NCBI GenBank assembly: GCA_049437325.1
Contig: JBMTIM010000057.1
Location: 1-17,540, forward strand
Direction of reading: 5' to 3'
Length of the DNA: 17,540 nucleotides
DNA from: UBA11606 sp049437325
GTDB taxonomy: Bacteria; Actinomycetota; Acidimicrobiia; Acidimicrobiales; Aldehydirespiratoraceae
Below the pieces are notes generated by a model that was not told the DNA's origin, ran no database searches, and saw only the letters and a list, made by a program, of their open reading frames with translations. This document shows positions 7,315-17,520 of this stretch, one piece after another. Position 1 is the first letter of the stretch, and every line of letters begins with the position of its first letter. A program made the translations under genes and the position numbers.

Positions 7315-7481
7315 TGCATCAGGTTCTCACGCCGCCACCGGCAGGGCCAGTGCGAACCGAGCGCGATCAGCAGGGTTGCGGGGCGATCATGAACGACATC
7401 ACGGTCGTCCTCACATCGGCACCGCCGGTGTGCACCACCTGGGCTTCTGTTGGCACTGCGACCGTTCGGTGCAGCCGTTGA

Positions 7482-9728
7482 TCAATCGTTGAGCGCGTGC
7501 CAGAGCTTGGCCGGGGTGATGGGCATCTGCAGATGCCGAATACCGAGATGGGAGACTGCGTCGACGACGGCGTTGTAGACGGAGGGTATCGACCCGATGG
7601 TCCCGGATTCACCGACCCCTTTTGCGCCGAGTTCGTTGACCCATGTCGGGGTTTCGAGCGTCACGGTCTCGAACAACGGCAGCTCGGTTGGCGAGATCAC
7701 GAGGTAATCCATGAAGTTGCTGGTGAGCAGCGTCCCGTGCTCGTCGTAGCTGATCTCCTCGTAGAGCACCTGCGCCGCTCCTTGGGCGATGCCGCCGTGC
7801 ACCTGGCCCTCGGCGATCAGGGGATTGATGAGACGCCCGGCATCGTCACAGGCCACGATCCGCCGCAGTTCGACGTGCCCGGTCTCCTGATCGACCTCGA
7901 CAACGGCGACGTGGGCGCCGCTCGGAAACGTGGGCGTGTCTGGCGTGAAGTCTGTCGCCTCGACGAGTGGTTCGTCGGCGGTGGCGGCGATCTCGGACCA
8001 CCCCATCGACACCGTCGGCGTTCCAGTGACGTGAAAGCGGCCGGTCCGTGGATCGTGGACGACATCGTCGAACGCAGCCTCGAGCGCATCGGCGGCGTGT
8101 CGACGGGCTGCCTCGACGAGTTGGGCGCTTGCTGCGGCGATGGCCGAGCCGGCGATCTGGACCGAACGGGATCCCACGGTCAGGCCACCGCGTGGGACCT
8201 GGTCTGTGTCGCGGCTGATGACCTCGATGCGATCGAGTGGGATGCCGGTGCGGTCGGCGACGATCATGGCCCAGGTGGTGTCGTGGCCCTGACCGTAGGG
8301 CGTGGCGCCGCTGAGCACCCGGGCACCGCCGTCGGGGAGAAGTTGGACGGAACCGAACTCACCACCGGGGGCACCGGCGGTGATCTCGACGTACATGCCG
8401 ATGCCGATGCCGAGTAGACGCGTCGATCGTTGCTGGCGGCGCGCCGCCTGCTCGGCTCGAAGATCGTCGTAGCCGACGGCTTCGAGGGCGAGGCGCAGGG
8501 CCTCCGGGTAGTTGCCGACGTCGTAGCTGGTGCCGATGGCGGTCGTGTGGGGCTCGTCGAAGCGCGGTATGAGATTGCGACGACGCACCTCGGCCGGGTC
8601 CATCCCAATTTCGGCCGCGAACCGGTCGACCATCCGTTCGATCGCAACGGTGGCCTCGGGCCGTCCTGCACCGCGGTACGCCGTCGTGGAAACCGTGTTG
8701 GTGACCACCGCCTTCGACGAGAAGGCACAATCGGCAATGTCGTAGGTGCCCGTCAGCATCTGGCGGGTCATACCGGGCAGGACCGAACCGACGATCGGGT
8801 AGGCGCCGGCATCCTGGATCACGTCGAGCTGGTACGCAGTGATCATCCCGTCGCGGGTGCCACCGAGCCGGGCGTACTGGATCTGGCCTCGACCGTGGGG
8901 CATGGCGGCCAGATTCTCTGATCGTGTCTCGGTCCACGCCACCGGACGCCCAAGCTCACGAGCGAACCAGCCCAGGAGTGCCTCGTCGGGGTAGGTCCGC
9001 GACTTCGCCCCGAAACCGCCACCGACGTCGGGCACGATCACGCGCACCTGATCGAGGTCGAGCCCGTAGATCTCGGCGAGAAGCGCCCTGCTCGGGTGGG
9101 CACCCTGACACGCCGAATAGTGAACGAGACGTCCGTCGTCGGTCCAGTGGGCCACTCCTCCCCGGGGCTCGATCGGCGCTGCGGTGAGCCGCTGGTTGAC
9201 GATGCGCTCCGAGACCACGACGTCTGCGGTCGAAAAATCGACCGAGTGATCAGCCTCGATGGTGACGGCCACGTTGGTGCCGTGCTCGGGAAAGAGCAGA
9301 AGGTCGTCGCAAGCAGCGGCCTCGACATCGACGACGGTGTCCAACATGTCGTACTCGACGATGACCCACTCGGCAGCGTCGACCGCTGCGGCAACGGTGT
9401 CGGCAACGATTGCCGCGATTGGCTCACCGACGTAGCGCACGACGTCGCGAGCGAGGAATGGGCGCCGCATCGTTTCGGGGAATGTTGGCCGAACGTTCGG
9501 GGCAAGACCGAGGCTGGCGACGTCATCGGCGGTGAAGATCCCGACCACACCGGGAAGCCCTCGAGCATCGGTCACGTCGACGGTTGTGAGCCGGGCGTGG
9601 GCGACGGTCGAGCGGACGAAGACGACTCGGGCTGCATCGTGCAACTGGAGGTCATCGACGTAGGTTGCTGAGCCGGTGAGGAAGGCCGGGTCCTCTCGGC
9701 GGATCACCGGGTTGCCAAGGATGCTCAC
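7482..9728 (-). CDS. Xanthine dehydrogenase/CoxL-family molybdopterin-binding (large) subunit
   Basis: A 748-residue molybdenum hydroxylase large subunit that would bind the molybdopterin cytosine dinucleotide cofactor and hydroxylate a carbon substrate with water-derived oxygen. The N-terminal aldehyde-oxidase/xanthine-dehydrogenase a/b hammerhead domain spans about 15-125. The cofactor domains carry GGGFGAK (236-242), AYRGAGRPE (350-358), GQGHDT (480-485), VGSRSVQ (518-524) and the catalytic glutamate in GVGESG (E707). It lacks the AYRCSFR loop of true form I CO dehydrogenase, so it should not be called a CO dehydrogenase; the substrate is unknown. The start is GTG 9728-9726, overlapping the upstream hydratase stop as GTGA, so translation is coupled. 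The FAD and 2Fe-2S subunits usually next to this protein are not in the window and must be encoded elsewhere if the complex is complete. Confidence 0.93.
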   Translation of the reverse strand: MSILGNPVIRREDPAFLTGSATYVDDLQLHDAARVVFVRSTVAHARLTTVDVTDARGLPGVVGIFTADDVASLGLAPNVRPTFPETMRRPFLARDVVRYVGEPIAAIVADTVAAAVDAAEWVIVEYDMLDTVVDVEAAACDDLLLFPEHGTNVAVTIEADHSVDFSTADVVVSERIVNQRLTAAPIEPRGGVAHWTDDGRLVHYSACQGAHPSRALLAEIYGLDLDQVRVIVPDVGGGFGAKSRTYPDEALLGWFARELGRPVAWTETRSENLAAMPHGRGQIQYARLGGTRDGMITAYQLDVIQDAGAYPIVGSVLPGMTRQMLTGTYDIADCAFSSKAVVTNTVSTTAYRGAGRPEATVAIERMVDRFAAEIGMDPAEVRRRNLIPRFDEPHTTAIGTSYDVGNYPEALRLALEAVGYDDLRAEQAARRQQRSTRLLGIGIGMYVEITAGAPGGEFGSVQLLPDGGARVLSGATPYGQGHDTTWAMIVADRTGIPLDRIEVISRDTDQVPRGGLTVGSRSVQIAGSAIAAASAQLVEAARRHAADALEAAFDDVVHDPRTGRFHVTGTPTVSMGWSEIAATADEPLVEATDFTPDTPTFPSGAHVAVVEVDQETGHVELRRIVACDDAGRLINPLIAEGQVHGGIAQGAAQVLYEEISYDEHGTLLTSNFMDYLVISPTELPLFETVTLETPTWVNELGAKGVGESGTIGSIPSVYNAVVDAVSHLGIRHLQMPITPAKLWHALND

Positions 9729-10519
9729 GCAGTCACACCAAAGCTGATCTGGCCGAGCGATCCAAAGTCGGCGACGAAACTGTCGCCTGCTTCCATCGGG
9801 TGGGCTCGGATGAACGATCCCGACAGGACTGCGTGACCCGGTTCCATCGTCACCCCGAACTCGTGCAGCTTGCGAGCCAACCAGGCAACAGCATTCACGG
9901 GATTTCCCATGACTGCTGCTGCGGTGCCGCTCTCCTCGAGTTCACCGTTCTTGTACAGGGCACCGGCGACGTGACGAATGTCGAGTTGGTCGAGGGTGCG
10001 GGGGTTGCCACCAACCATGATGAAGCCGCACGATGCGGCATCGGAAATCGAGTCGACGACGCCGGCCGCCCCTCGGCGGGTGTAGCGACTGTCGACCACC
10101 TCCACCGCCGGTACGACGAAGTCGGTGGCCCGGATCACGTCGAGCGCATTGACCGTCGGTCCCCCGAGTGGGCGGTCGAGCACGAACACCAACTCGATCT
10201 CGGCCATCGGCCGGTTGAGCGTCGCCCGAGAGACCTGGCTGCCCTCGTCGAGGAACCAGTTGTCGAAGATGGTGCCGTAGTCAGGTTCGGTCGCCCCGGT
10301 GATCGATCGCATCGCTTTGGACGTCAAGCCGATCTTGTGGCCCTTCACCTGCCGCCCGGCGGCCACTTTCAGCTCCGTGACGTACTGCCCGATGGCGTAC
10401 GCGTCTTCGACGTCGGCCCCCTCGTGGGTGACGGTCAGCGGCTCGATCCAGGCCCGGGTCAGCTCTGCTTCGACGAGTGCGGCCGCAACGGTGCGACGCT
10501 CGGAGTCTGTCAGTGGCAT
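9725..10519 (-). CDS. 2-keto-4-pentenoate hydratase / 2-oxohept-4-ene-1,7-dioate hydratase-type protein
   Basis: A 264-residue fumarylacetoacetase-fold enzyme of the MhpD/HpaH group, which adds water to 2-hydroxy-dienoates in the lower part of aromatic meta-cleavage pathways. KGHKIGLTS (59-67) is a hallmark of the group. E107 and E109 (in MAEIELVF) with E140 (in PAVEVVDSR) fit the metal-binding carboxylates, and GNPVNAVAWLA (205-215) is also conserved. The ATG at 10519-10517 has GAGGGA 8 nt upstream; the frame is open to 10582 but that extension lacks family similarity. It overlaps the molybdenum hydroxylase by 4 nt, so the two products probably act in one catabolic route, perhaps for a heterocyclic or aromatic acid. 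Decarboxylase members of the same fold look similar, so the exact reaction is uncertain. Confidence 0.88.
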   Translation of the reverse strand: MPLTDSERRTVAAALVEAELTRAWIEPLTVTHEGADVEDAYAIGQYVTELKVAAGRQVKGHKIGLTSKAMRSITGATEPDYGTIFDNWFLDEGSQVSRATLNRPMAEIELVFVLDRPLGGPTVNALDVIRATDFVVPAVEVVDSRYTRRGAAGVVDSISDAASCGFIMVGGNPRTLDQLDIRHVAGALYKNGELEESGTAAAVMGNPVNAVAWLARKLHEFGVTMEPGHAVLSGSFIRAHPMEAGDSFVADFGSLGQISFGVTA

Positions 10520-10606
10520 TGTGCGTCCCTCTGTTTCAGAAGTCGGAGGTGTACTCGGTTCTCGTTCGTGAGTCGGGCCCATCGGTGGGCAGGTTCTTCG
10601 CCTGAG

Positions 10607-10679
10607 CGCCCCCGGCAGGAATCGAACCTGCGACGCACGGTTTAGGAAACCGACGCTCTATCCACTGAGCTACGAGGGC
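10607..10679 (-). tRNA. tRNA-Arg (anticodon CCT)
   Basis: On the minus strand the cloverleaf is complete in 73 nt. The acceptor stem GCCCTCG pairs with CGGGGGC (one G-U pair), with discriminator G. The D arm contains AGCTCAGTGGATAGAGC, the anticodon arm GTCGGTTTCCTAAACCG has anticodon CCT, and the T arm contains GGTTCGATTCC. CCA is not encoded. It would read AGG arginine codons. It lies 87 nt upstream of the hydratase gene on the same strand. I see no integrase or duplicated tRNA end, so there is no sign that it served as an attachment site here. Confidence 0.97.
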
Positions 10680-10729
10680 GGGGATGGTGCGGAACGCGGC
10701 GCGAAACCCGATCACAGGTCCGTCCCCAT

Positions 10730-11539
10730 GTGTGGCTGAGGCTATCGGCGTGCTTCGAGGCGCGCCGCTGCACAGGCAGGGTGCCGCTCGACTCCCCACA
10801 CGGCAGAAATCTGGCCAGACTGTCGTTCGTGTTCGTTCGTTCGGTCGTGACAGCCCTTGCGCTTGCGGCATCAGCCTGTGGTGGCGGCTCTGCGTCGATC
10901 GCCACCAGCGATGAGTTGTCATCGACCTCCGACAACGGTTTGACCTCCGACGCGTCATCGACCACACAGGCACCGGTTACCACCACCGATGCCCCGATCA
11001 CCACCGAGCCGACCGCGAGCGCACCGGCCACAACGCTGTCCTCGACAGGAGAACCGTCCGACTGTGAACGGCTCGCCGAGTTCGACGACGGGGACTGGTT
11101 CATCGTCAATGACGGGGTCATGGGTGGCCGGTCCCAAGCCGAAGGGGCGGTCGAGGACAACGTGCTCACCTGGCGCGGCACCATCGTGACTGCTGGCGGA
11201 GGGTTCTCATCGATCCGGGGCCCAATCGATGGCATGTTTGCCGGGGCGACCTCGCTCCTGCTCCGGATCCGTACCGACGGGCGAGCCTACGAACTTCTCG
11301 CCAACGACGCCCTCGAAGGCCGCGGCAGGGTCACCCACTACGTGTCGATCGATGCGACCGGCGGTGCGTGGGAGGAAGTTTCGGTGTCGCTCACCAACAT
11401 GGAAGCCCGAGTGTTCGGCAACCCGGTTGCTGCCGACCCGTTCGTTCCCGAACTCGCCACCCAGGTCGGAGTGATCCTCGCCGATGGCGTCGATGGCGAC
11501 TTCACCTTCGAGATCGACTGGATCGACGTCTGTCCCTGA
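10730..11539 (+). CDS. Putative secreted lipoprotein with CIA30-like domain
   Basis: The hydrophobic segment LSFVFVRSVVTALALAASAC ends in a lipobox-like LAASAC with the lipidation cysteine at residue 50 of this longest frame. A Ser/Thr/Pro/Ala-rich linker follows (about 51-108), then a domain of about 160 residues resembling the CIA30 (complex I intermediate-associated protein 30) family: DWFIVNDGVMGGRSQ, then GFSSIRGPIDG and FEIDWIDVC. Bacterial CIA30 proteins have a carbohydrate-binding-like jelly-roll fold and mostly unknown roles. Export and anchoring to the outer face of the membrane are inferred. The start is uncertain: ATG 10730 gives an unusually long leader, while GTG 10781 and GTG 10829 give more normal signal peptides. 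None has a strong ribosome site. Confidence 0.8.
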   Translation: MWLRLSACFEARRCTGRVPLDSPHGRNLARLSFVFVRSVVTALALAASACGGGSASIATSDELSSTSDNGLTSDASSTTQAPVTTTDAPITTEPTASAPATTLSSTGEPSDCERLAEFDDGDWFIVNDGVMGGRSQAEGAVEDNVLTWRGTIVTAGGGFSSIRGPIDGMFAGATSLLLRIRTDGRAYELLANDALEGRGRVTHYVSIDATGGAWEEVSVSLTNMEARVFGNPVAADPFVPELATQVGVILADGVDGDFTFEIDWIDVCP

Positions 11540-11575
11540 GTCACCCTGGTGCACGAGGCTGACCAGCCGGTTGCG

Positions 11576-12538
11576 TCACACCGTGCGATCGCCCACGGTG
11601 AGCTGGCTGGTGGGCATGTCGCCGGTTTTCGGTGCAGCGACCTTGCCGAGTTGATGGGCCTCGACACTGATGGGCTGGTAGCGGGATGCTCGGTCGTTCA
11701 CGAACGTCGCCAGCGGTGCGACGGTGACGTCGAGATCCGGGTAGTGAAAGAACGCGGTCGTGCGCCGAACTGCCTCTGCACCGAGGCGCATCGGAATCAC
11801 CCGATGAAGGGTCGACGGCCACGTGTCGTTCGTCCAGATCGCAAGCAGATCACCGACATTCATGAGGAGATTGCCCGCCTCGGGGATCACATCGATCCAA
11901 TCGCCGTCGGGGCCGAGGATCTGGAGGCCACGCACCGGCTCGGTCGCCAGCAGAGTGAAACTCGTGTAGTCGGTGTGGGCGCCCATACGCATCTGCCCGT
12001 CGAGCGACTCCTCGGTGCCGCCCGGGCCCGGGCGATAGTCGATCGCTGCCAACATGTCGGGGCCTGCGGTGCAACGGGCGGCCAGGTCGGGGAGCCCGAG
12101 GACGGCACCGAGCAGCTGATCGAGGCGACCTGCCAGCCCGGCGAATGCGTCGAACGCAGCCAATGTCGCAGCACGAAAGCCGGGGACGTCGGGTTCGGGC
12201 CATGGTGTCGGTTGCCGCAACACCGATCGTTCGGCTCCTGGGTCGCGGCCGGCGTTGAAACTCTCGAAGATGTCGGCGGGAGTGTCGTCGCCCAGGCTGT
12301 AGGCCAGGGCCTCGCTCCCGCGGGCCCGGTAGCCCCGATTGGCAAGGGGATCGGGATGCTCGTATCGAGCCTTCACCTCCGGTGGAAGGCCGAAGAAGGC
12401 CTCGGCAGCTCGGCGTTGCCCGTCTACCACTGCCGGGTCGAGTCCGTGGCCAGCCAACTGGACGAAGCCGAACGTCGCAAGCGCATCGACGAGGTCGTCG
12501 ACGCTCGTGGGCGAACGAAGATCGGCGACAGGAATCAC
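11576..12538 (-). CDS. Isopenicillin N synthase-like 2-oxoglutarate/Fe(II)-dependent oxygenase
   Basis: A 320-residue non-haem iron dioxygenase of the IPNS/plant 2OG-oxygenase family. An N-terminal DIOX_N domain (IPVADLRS, then FGFVQLAGHGL) precedes the double-stranded beta-helix core. The Fe(II) ligands are H188 and D190 in GAHTDYTSFTLL and H245 in STLHRV; R259 in the RRTTAFF segment fits the 2-oxoglutarate-binding arginine. Small-molecule hydroxylation or ring modification is typical, but the substrate cannot be predicted. GTG 12538-12536 gives the usual IPV start; TTG 12571 would add 11 residues. It converges with the CIA30-like gene (36-nt gap) and is divergent from the SnoaL-like gene. 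Confidence 0.9.
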   Translation of the reverse strand: MIPVADLRSPTSVDDLVDALATFGFVQLAGHGLDPAVVDGQRRAAEAFFGLPPEVKARYEHPDPLANRGYRARGSEALAYSLGDDTPADIFESFNAGRDPGAERSVLRQPTPWPEPDVPGFRAATLAAFDAFAGLAGRLDQLLGAVLGLPDLAARCTAGPDMLAAIDYRPGPGGTEESLDGQMRMGAHTDYTSFTLLATEPVRGLQILGPDGDWIDVIPEAGNLLMNVGDLLAIWTNDTWPSTLHRVIPMRLGAEAVRRTTAFFHYPDLDVTVAPLATFVNDRASRYQPISVEAHQLGKVAAPKTGDMPTSQLTVGDRTV

Positions 12539-12642
12539 GTGGGCATCGTAGGTCCTGGCTGGGTGCGGCAAGAAGCCTGCAGACAGGCGCCCGCTGGCGG
12601 TGAACCTCGTGACCGGCAGCCCCTCGGGCCAGGTCGCCTACG

Positions 12643-13164
12643 ATGCCGGTCGTGTACGAAGAGATCCGGCAGCTTGCGGCGCAGTACGCCTACTACACCG
12701 ACGCGAAGGACATCGATGCCCTTGTTGAGCTCTACGTTCCCGACGTCCGGATCAGCAGCACCATGTCGGGGCGTGACACGCTCCACCGGTTGATGACCGA
12801 GGCCCTCCGAGACGTCGGGATCACCTTCCTCAACATCGGTACCCACATGATCGAGCCAGATCCCGATGATGCCGATCGCGCCACGGGTGTCGTCTACTGC
12901 AAGGCCGAGATCCAGGACGGTGGCCCCGACAGCGAACGCTGGATCCATCAGGCGATCCACTACCACGACGTCTACGAACGACGAGACGGTCGCTGGTACT
13001 TCGGGGCCAACCGGAAGCACTTCCTCGTCTACGGCGCCGAGACGGGAGAGAACCCGCTCACGCTTCAGCCCGCCGACTGGCCGACAAAGCAGACTGGACG
13101 GGGTACCCACCCGCAGGCGTTGGCTACCTGGCAGACCTTCTTCGGGCGGTCCACGCAGCCCTGA
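12643..13164 (+). CDS. SnoaL-like / NTF2-fold domain protein
   Basis: A 173-residue cytoplasmic protein with a cone-shaped NTF2-like fold. The N-terminal helix and YYTDAKDIDALVELYVPDVRIS (positions about 17-38) are typical of the SnoaL_4 group; HQAIHYHDVYERRDGRWYFG lies in the central sheet and is typical too. Members include polyketide cyclases, ring-hydroxylating dioxygenase small-subunit-like proteins, steroid isomerase-like proteins and many of unknown role. No catalytic set can be assigned with confidence. The ATG at 12643 has only a weak AGG about 11 nt upstream; GTG 12652 is possible. It is divergent from the 2-oxoglutarate oxygenase and converges with mscL across a hairpin. Confidence 0.85.
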   Translation: MPVVYEEIRQLAAQYAYYTDAKDIDALVELYVPDVRISSTMSGRDTLHRLMTEALRDVGITFLNIGTHMIEPDPDDADRATGVVYCKAEIQDGGPDSERWIHQAIHYHDVYERRDGRWYFGANRKHFLVYGAETGENPLTLQPADWPTKQTGRGTHPQALATWQTFFGRSTQP

Positions 13165-13187
13165 CGCAGCAGCGTCCGGACGCCGCC

Positions 13188-13211
13188 GGCGACGGCTCGT
13201 GCGCCGTCGCC
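13188..13211. terminator. Hairpin between convergent SnoaL-like gene and mscL
   Basis: GGCGACGG (13188-13195), loop CTCGTGCG, CCGTCGCC (13204-13211): a perfect 8-bp GC-rich stem in the 60-nt gap between two convergent stops. There is no T-tract on either side, so it may act as a bidirectional terminator or RNA-end stabiliser. The structure is seen directly; termination is inferred. Confidence 0.55.
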
Positions 13212-13224
13212 ACACCGACCCACT

Positions 13225-13602
13225 TCAGCGGTTCGCCAGCGAGTCGCGGATCTCGGTGAGCAGATCGATTTCGGACGGACCCGTCGGCTCGTCGACCGGT
13301 TCCTCAGCCTCCTCGCTGCGCTTGGCGGCGTTGTAGGTCTTGAGCACAAAGAAGACGGCGATAGCGACAAAGAAGAACTGAATCGCTGCCGTGATCACGG
13401 TGCCGTACATGATGGCGGTGTCGCCGACATCGAAGCTGAGGGTGTCGAAGTTCGGCTGACCGAAGATGGCGGCCACGACCTGCAGGAGCACCCCGTTGAC
13501 GACTGTGTCGACAATCGGTTTGAACGCCGTTGCCATCACGACTGCGACGGCAAGGTCGACGATGTTTCCCTTGTTGATGAACTCCTTGAATTCCTGCAGC
13601 AC
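13225..13602 (-). CDS. mscL: Large-conductance mechanosensitive channel MscL
   Basis: Homopentameric membrane channel that opens under membrane tension to release solutes after osmotic downshock. The product is 125 residues. It has the amphipathic N-terminal helix (LQEFKEFINKGN, 2-13), TM1 (about 14-41, with IVDLAVAVVMATAFKPIV), a periplasmic loop (about 42-66), TM2 (about 67-88, TAAIQFFFVAIAVFFVL) and a charged C-terminal helix (EIDLLTEIRDSLANR). GTG 13602-13600 was chosen because GGAG lies 7-8 nt upstream and the LQEFKEF start is typical; the frame extends to 13635 without similarity. It is divergent from the acetyl-CoA synthetase gene. Confidence 0.96.
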   Translation of the reverse strand: MLQEFKEFINKGNIVDLAVAVVMATAFKPIVDTVVNGVLLQVVAAIFGQPNFDTLSFDVGDTAIMYGTVITAAIQFFFVAIAVFFVLKTYNAAKRSEEAEEPVDEPTGPSEIDLLTEIRDSLANR

Positions 13603-13808
13603 CGGTCTTCTCCCTACGGTTCGGTTCCCGACCAACTTGACTCAACTGTCGCTCGTGCACAAGCACCACGGTGGCGACAGGACCAGACGCAGTGCGGGGA
13701 CGTGCCACACCCGCGCGATCGCCTGCGGCGGGTTCTTGCGAGCCGAACTACAGTCGACCTCCGCAGCACCAGCCGGCGGGCGCGTCGGGTTCCGCGAGGG
13801 GAGTGGCC

Positions 13809-15800
<1,992 letters not shown>

Positions 15801-15841
15801 TCCTGCATCCCGACAACTGGAGCGACAACACGGACCGACCG

Positions 15842-16324
15842 TTGGGTGGACCGACCGTGGTCTGCGATCTCGACGGCGTCATCTCCGATGCGTCGCACCG
15901 GCAGCACTTTCTGGAGGCCGAACGCTCACGGGACCGCGACTGGAAGGGCTTCTTCCATGCCTGCGTCGACGATCCCGTCATCGAGGCCGGCCGCCGACTG
16001 ATCGCGTCGTTCGATGATCGCTACTGCGTGATCATTCTCACGGCCCGCATTTTCGACATTCGCGACCAAACGATGGCGTGGCTCGCCGCCAACGAGATCC
16101 GACACGACTGGCTCGTGATGCGTGGCCCTCGTGAGGGGAAGCAGTCGCCGCGCTGGAAGTGCGACCAATTGCTGGCCCTCATGGCGGCCGGCAGCGACAT
16201 CGAACTGTTCGTGGATGACGATCCCCGCAACGTCGACATGGCCCAGAGCCTCGACATTCCTGCGCTCTACGTGCCCTCCGGTTACTACGACTCGAGAGAC
16301 AGCGCCGCGCCGGAGCATCGGTGA
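15842..16324 (+). CDS. HAD-superfamily phosphatase, polynucleotide-kinase 3'-phosphatase-like
   Basis: A 160-residue HAD hydrolase. Motif I is DLDGV with D9 as nucleophile and D11 as general acid. Motif II is the threonine in LTAR (T67), and the acidic motif IV is DDDPRN (D125-D127). K106 in the PRWKCDQL stretch may serve as the motif III lysine. The VCDLDGVISDASHR opening and LTAR resemble the phosphatase domain of T4-type polynucleotide kinase, so a nucleotide or nucleic-acid 3'-phosphate substrate is possible but unproven. The start is TTG 15842 or GTG 15857; neither has a good ribosome site. The stop overlaps the GTG start of the MFS gene (GTGA), indicating coupling. Confidence 0.85.
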   Translation: MGGPTVVCDLDGVISDASHRQHFLEAERSRDRDWKGFFHACVDDPVIEAGRRLIASFDDRYCVIILTARIFDIRDQTMAWLAANEIRHDWLVMRGPREGKQSPRWKCDQLLALMAAGSDIELFVDDDPRNVDMAQSLDIPALYVPSGYYDSRDSAAPEHR

Positions 16325-17520
16325 CCGACCGGCTCCTCACTCGCGGATTTCCGTGGGTGCCGGTCTCGCTGCTGGGTTGGGTGACGATCGTCGCCTACGG
16401 AACCTGGTCGTACTCGTTCGGGGTGCTGCTCGAACCGATCAAGGACGACACCGGCTGGCCCGAGGGCTGGTTGGTCGCAGCATTCAGCGCCAGTTCACTG
16501 GCGGGCGCCCTGCTTGCTCCCCAGGCCGGCCGACTGATCGACCGTCACCTCATGCGGATGGTTCTCGGGGTGACCGGCATCGTGTCGTGCGGGCTGCTGA
16601 TGCTCGCCTCGGGCGCCGATCATGTGCTGACGTTCGCCATCACCGGCGCGACCGGGGGCGCGTTGCTCAGTGCCTTTGCGTACTACCACGTCACCCAGAC
16701 GCTCTCGGTCCGCCTGGCCGCACCGGCCGACGGGCCCCGCGCCGTGGGGTTGCTCACCCTGATCGGAGCGTTCTCCAGCACCATCTATCTGCCGCTCACG
16801 GCATGGTTGGTGGACGACCACGGCTGGCGGGTGACCATGCGGTTCCATGCGGCCGTTGCTGCCGTCTTCTTGGTGTTCACGGCCCTCGTGCTGCCACGAC
16901 CGGCATCGACCGGGCCGGTGCCGAGGCGCGGCCCCAGTGGGCTGATGGAATCGGCGAGGGGCCGGCGCTACGCCGTCGCCAGTGCCGGTGTCGGTATCGC
17001 GGTCGGCGCAGTGCTCGTGTACCAGGTTCCGATCATGGTGACCGCCGGCCTGTCCCTGTCCACCGCAGCATGGCTGGCCGGCGCCCGAGGGGTGATGCAA
17101 TTCGTCGGGCGACTACCGGTGGTGTGGGTGGTTGGGCGCCTGGGCTCGACCCGCTCGCTCCAACTTGCGTTCGGGTTCTTGTCGGTTGGCATCGCCGTCC
17201 TCGCCTTCTCGAGCAACCCGGTGATCGGCTTCGGGTACGTCCTCATCGGCGGCATCGGCATCGGGGCGACATCGCCGCTGCAGGGCATCCACAGCACGAC
17301 GGTGTTCGCCCCCGAACGACTCGGCCAGGGGATGGGCACGATCAGCATGATCTTCGGGGTCTCGATGGCGCTGGGACCACTGCTCGTGTCGATGCTCAAC
17401 ACGGTGGCGTCCGTGCGCTGGACAGCACCCGGTGTGGGAGCCGCTGCTGGTGCAGTTGCCGTCGCTGTTCTCCACGAACGATCGAGCGACGACCGCCTCA
17501 CGGCCGCGTTCGACAGATGA
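16321..17520 (+). CDS. MFS transporter (monocarboxylate/OxlT-like)
   Basis: A 399-residue inner-membrane secondary transporter with about 12 hydrophobic helices. The first is roughly residues 13-36 (VPVSLLGWVTIVAYGTWSYS). The YSFGVLLEPIKDDTGW segment after helix 1 and the SASSLAGALLAPQAGRLIDRH loop between helices 2 and 3 are typical of the monocarboxylate/oxalate-formate group. A hydrophilic central loop lies near 197-212 (PRPASTGPVPRRGPSG), and a second half follows with GIGIGATSPLQG. GTG 16321 overlaps the HAD stop by 4 nt. The substrate is unknown; a small organic acid is plausible from the family and the acetyl-CoA synthetase upstream. The gene is complete, ending 20 nt before the window edge. 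Confidence 0.92.
   Translation: MTDRLLTRGFPWVPVSLLGWVTIVAYGTWSYSFGVLLEPIKDDTGWPEGWLVAAFSASSLAGALLAPQAGRLIDRHLMRMVLGVTGIVSCGLLMLASGADHVLTFAITGATGGALLSAFAYYHVTQTLSVRLAAPADGPRAVGLLTLIGAFSSTIYLPLTAWLVDDHGWRVTMRFHAAVAAVFLVFTALVLPRPASTGPVPRRGPSGLMESARGRRYAVASAGVGIAVGAVLVYQVPIMVTAGLSLSTAAWLAGARGVMQFVGRLPVVWVVGRLGSTRSLQLAFGFLSVGIAVLAFSSNPVIGFGYVLIGGIGIGATSPLQGIHSTTVFAPERLGQGMGTISMIFGVSMALGPLLVSMLNTVASVRWTAPGVGAAAGAVAVAVLHERSSDDRLTAAFDR

Noticed and set aside
7315..7481. A possible small gene between the molybdenum hydroxylase and the MerB-like gene, including a minus-strand frame ending at 7367
   Set aside because: The frame begins inside the hydroxylase gene, its last residues have no ribosome site or start of their own, and no family is recognisable. 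The 167-nt gap more likely holds the promoter of the lyase cluster.
7482..9728. Calling the molybdenum hydroxylase a CO dehydrogenase (coxL)
   Set aside because: The active-site loop reads AYRGAGR, not the AYRCSFR of form I CO dehydrogenase, and no coxM/coxS genes are adjacent.
11546..11566. CTGGT/ACCAG inverted repeat between the CIA30-like and 2-oxoglutarate oxygenase genes
   Set aside because: A 5-bp stem with an 11-nt loop and no T-tract; likely chance.
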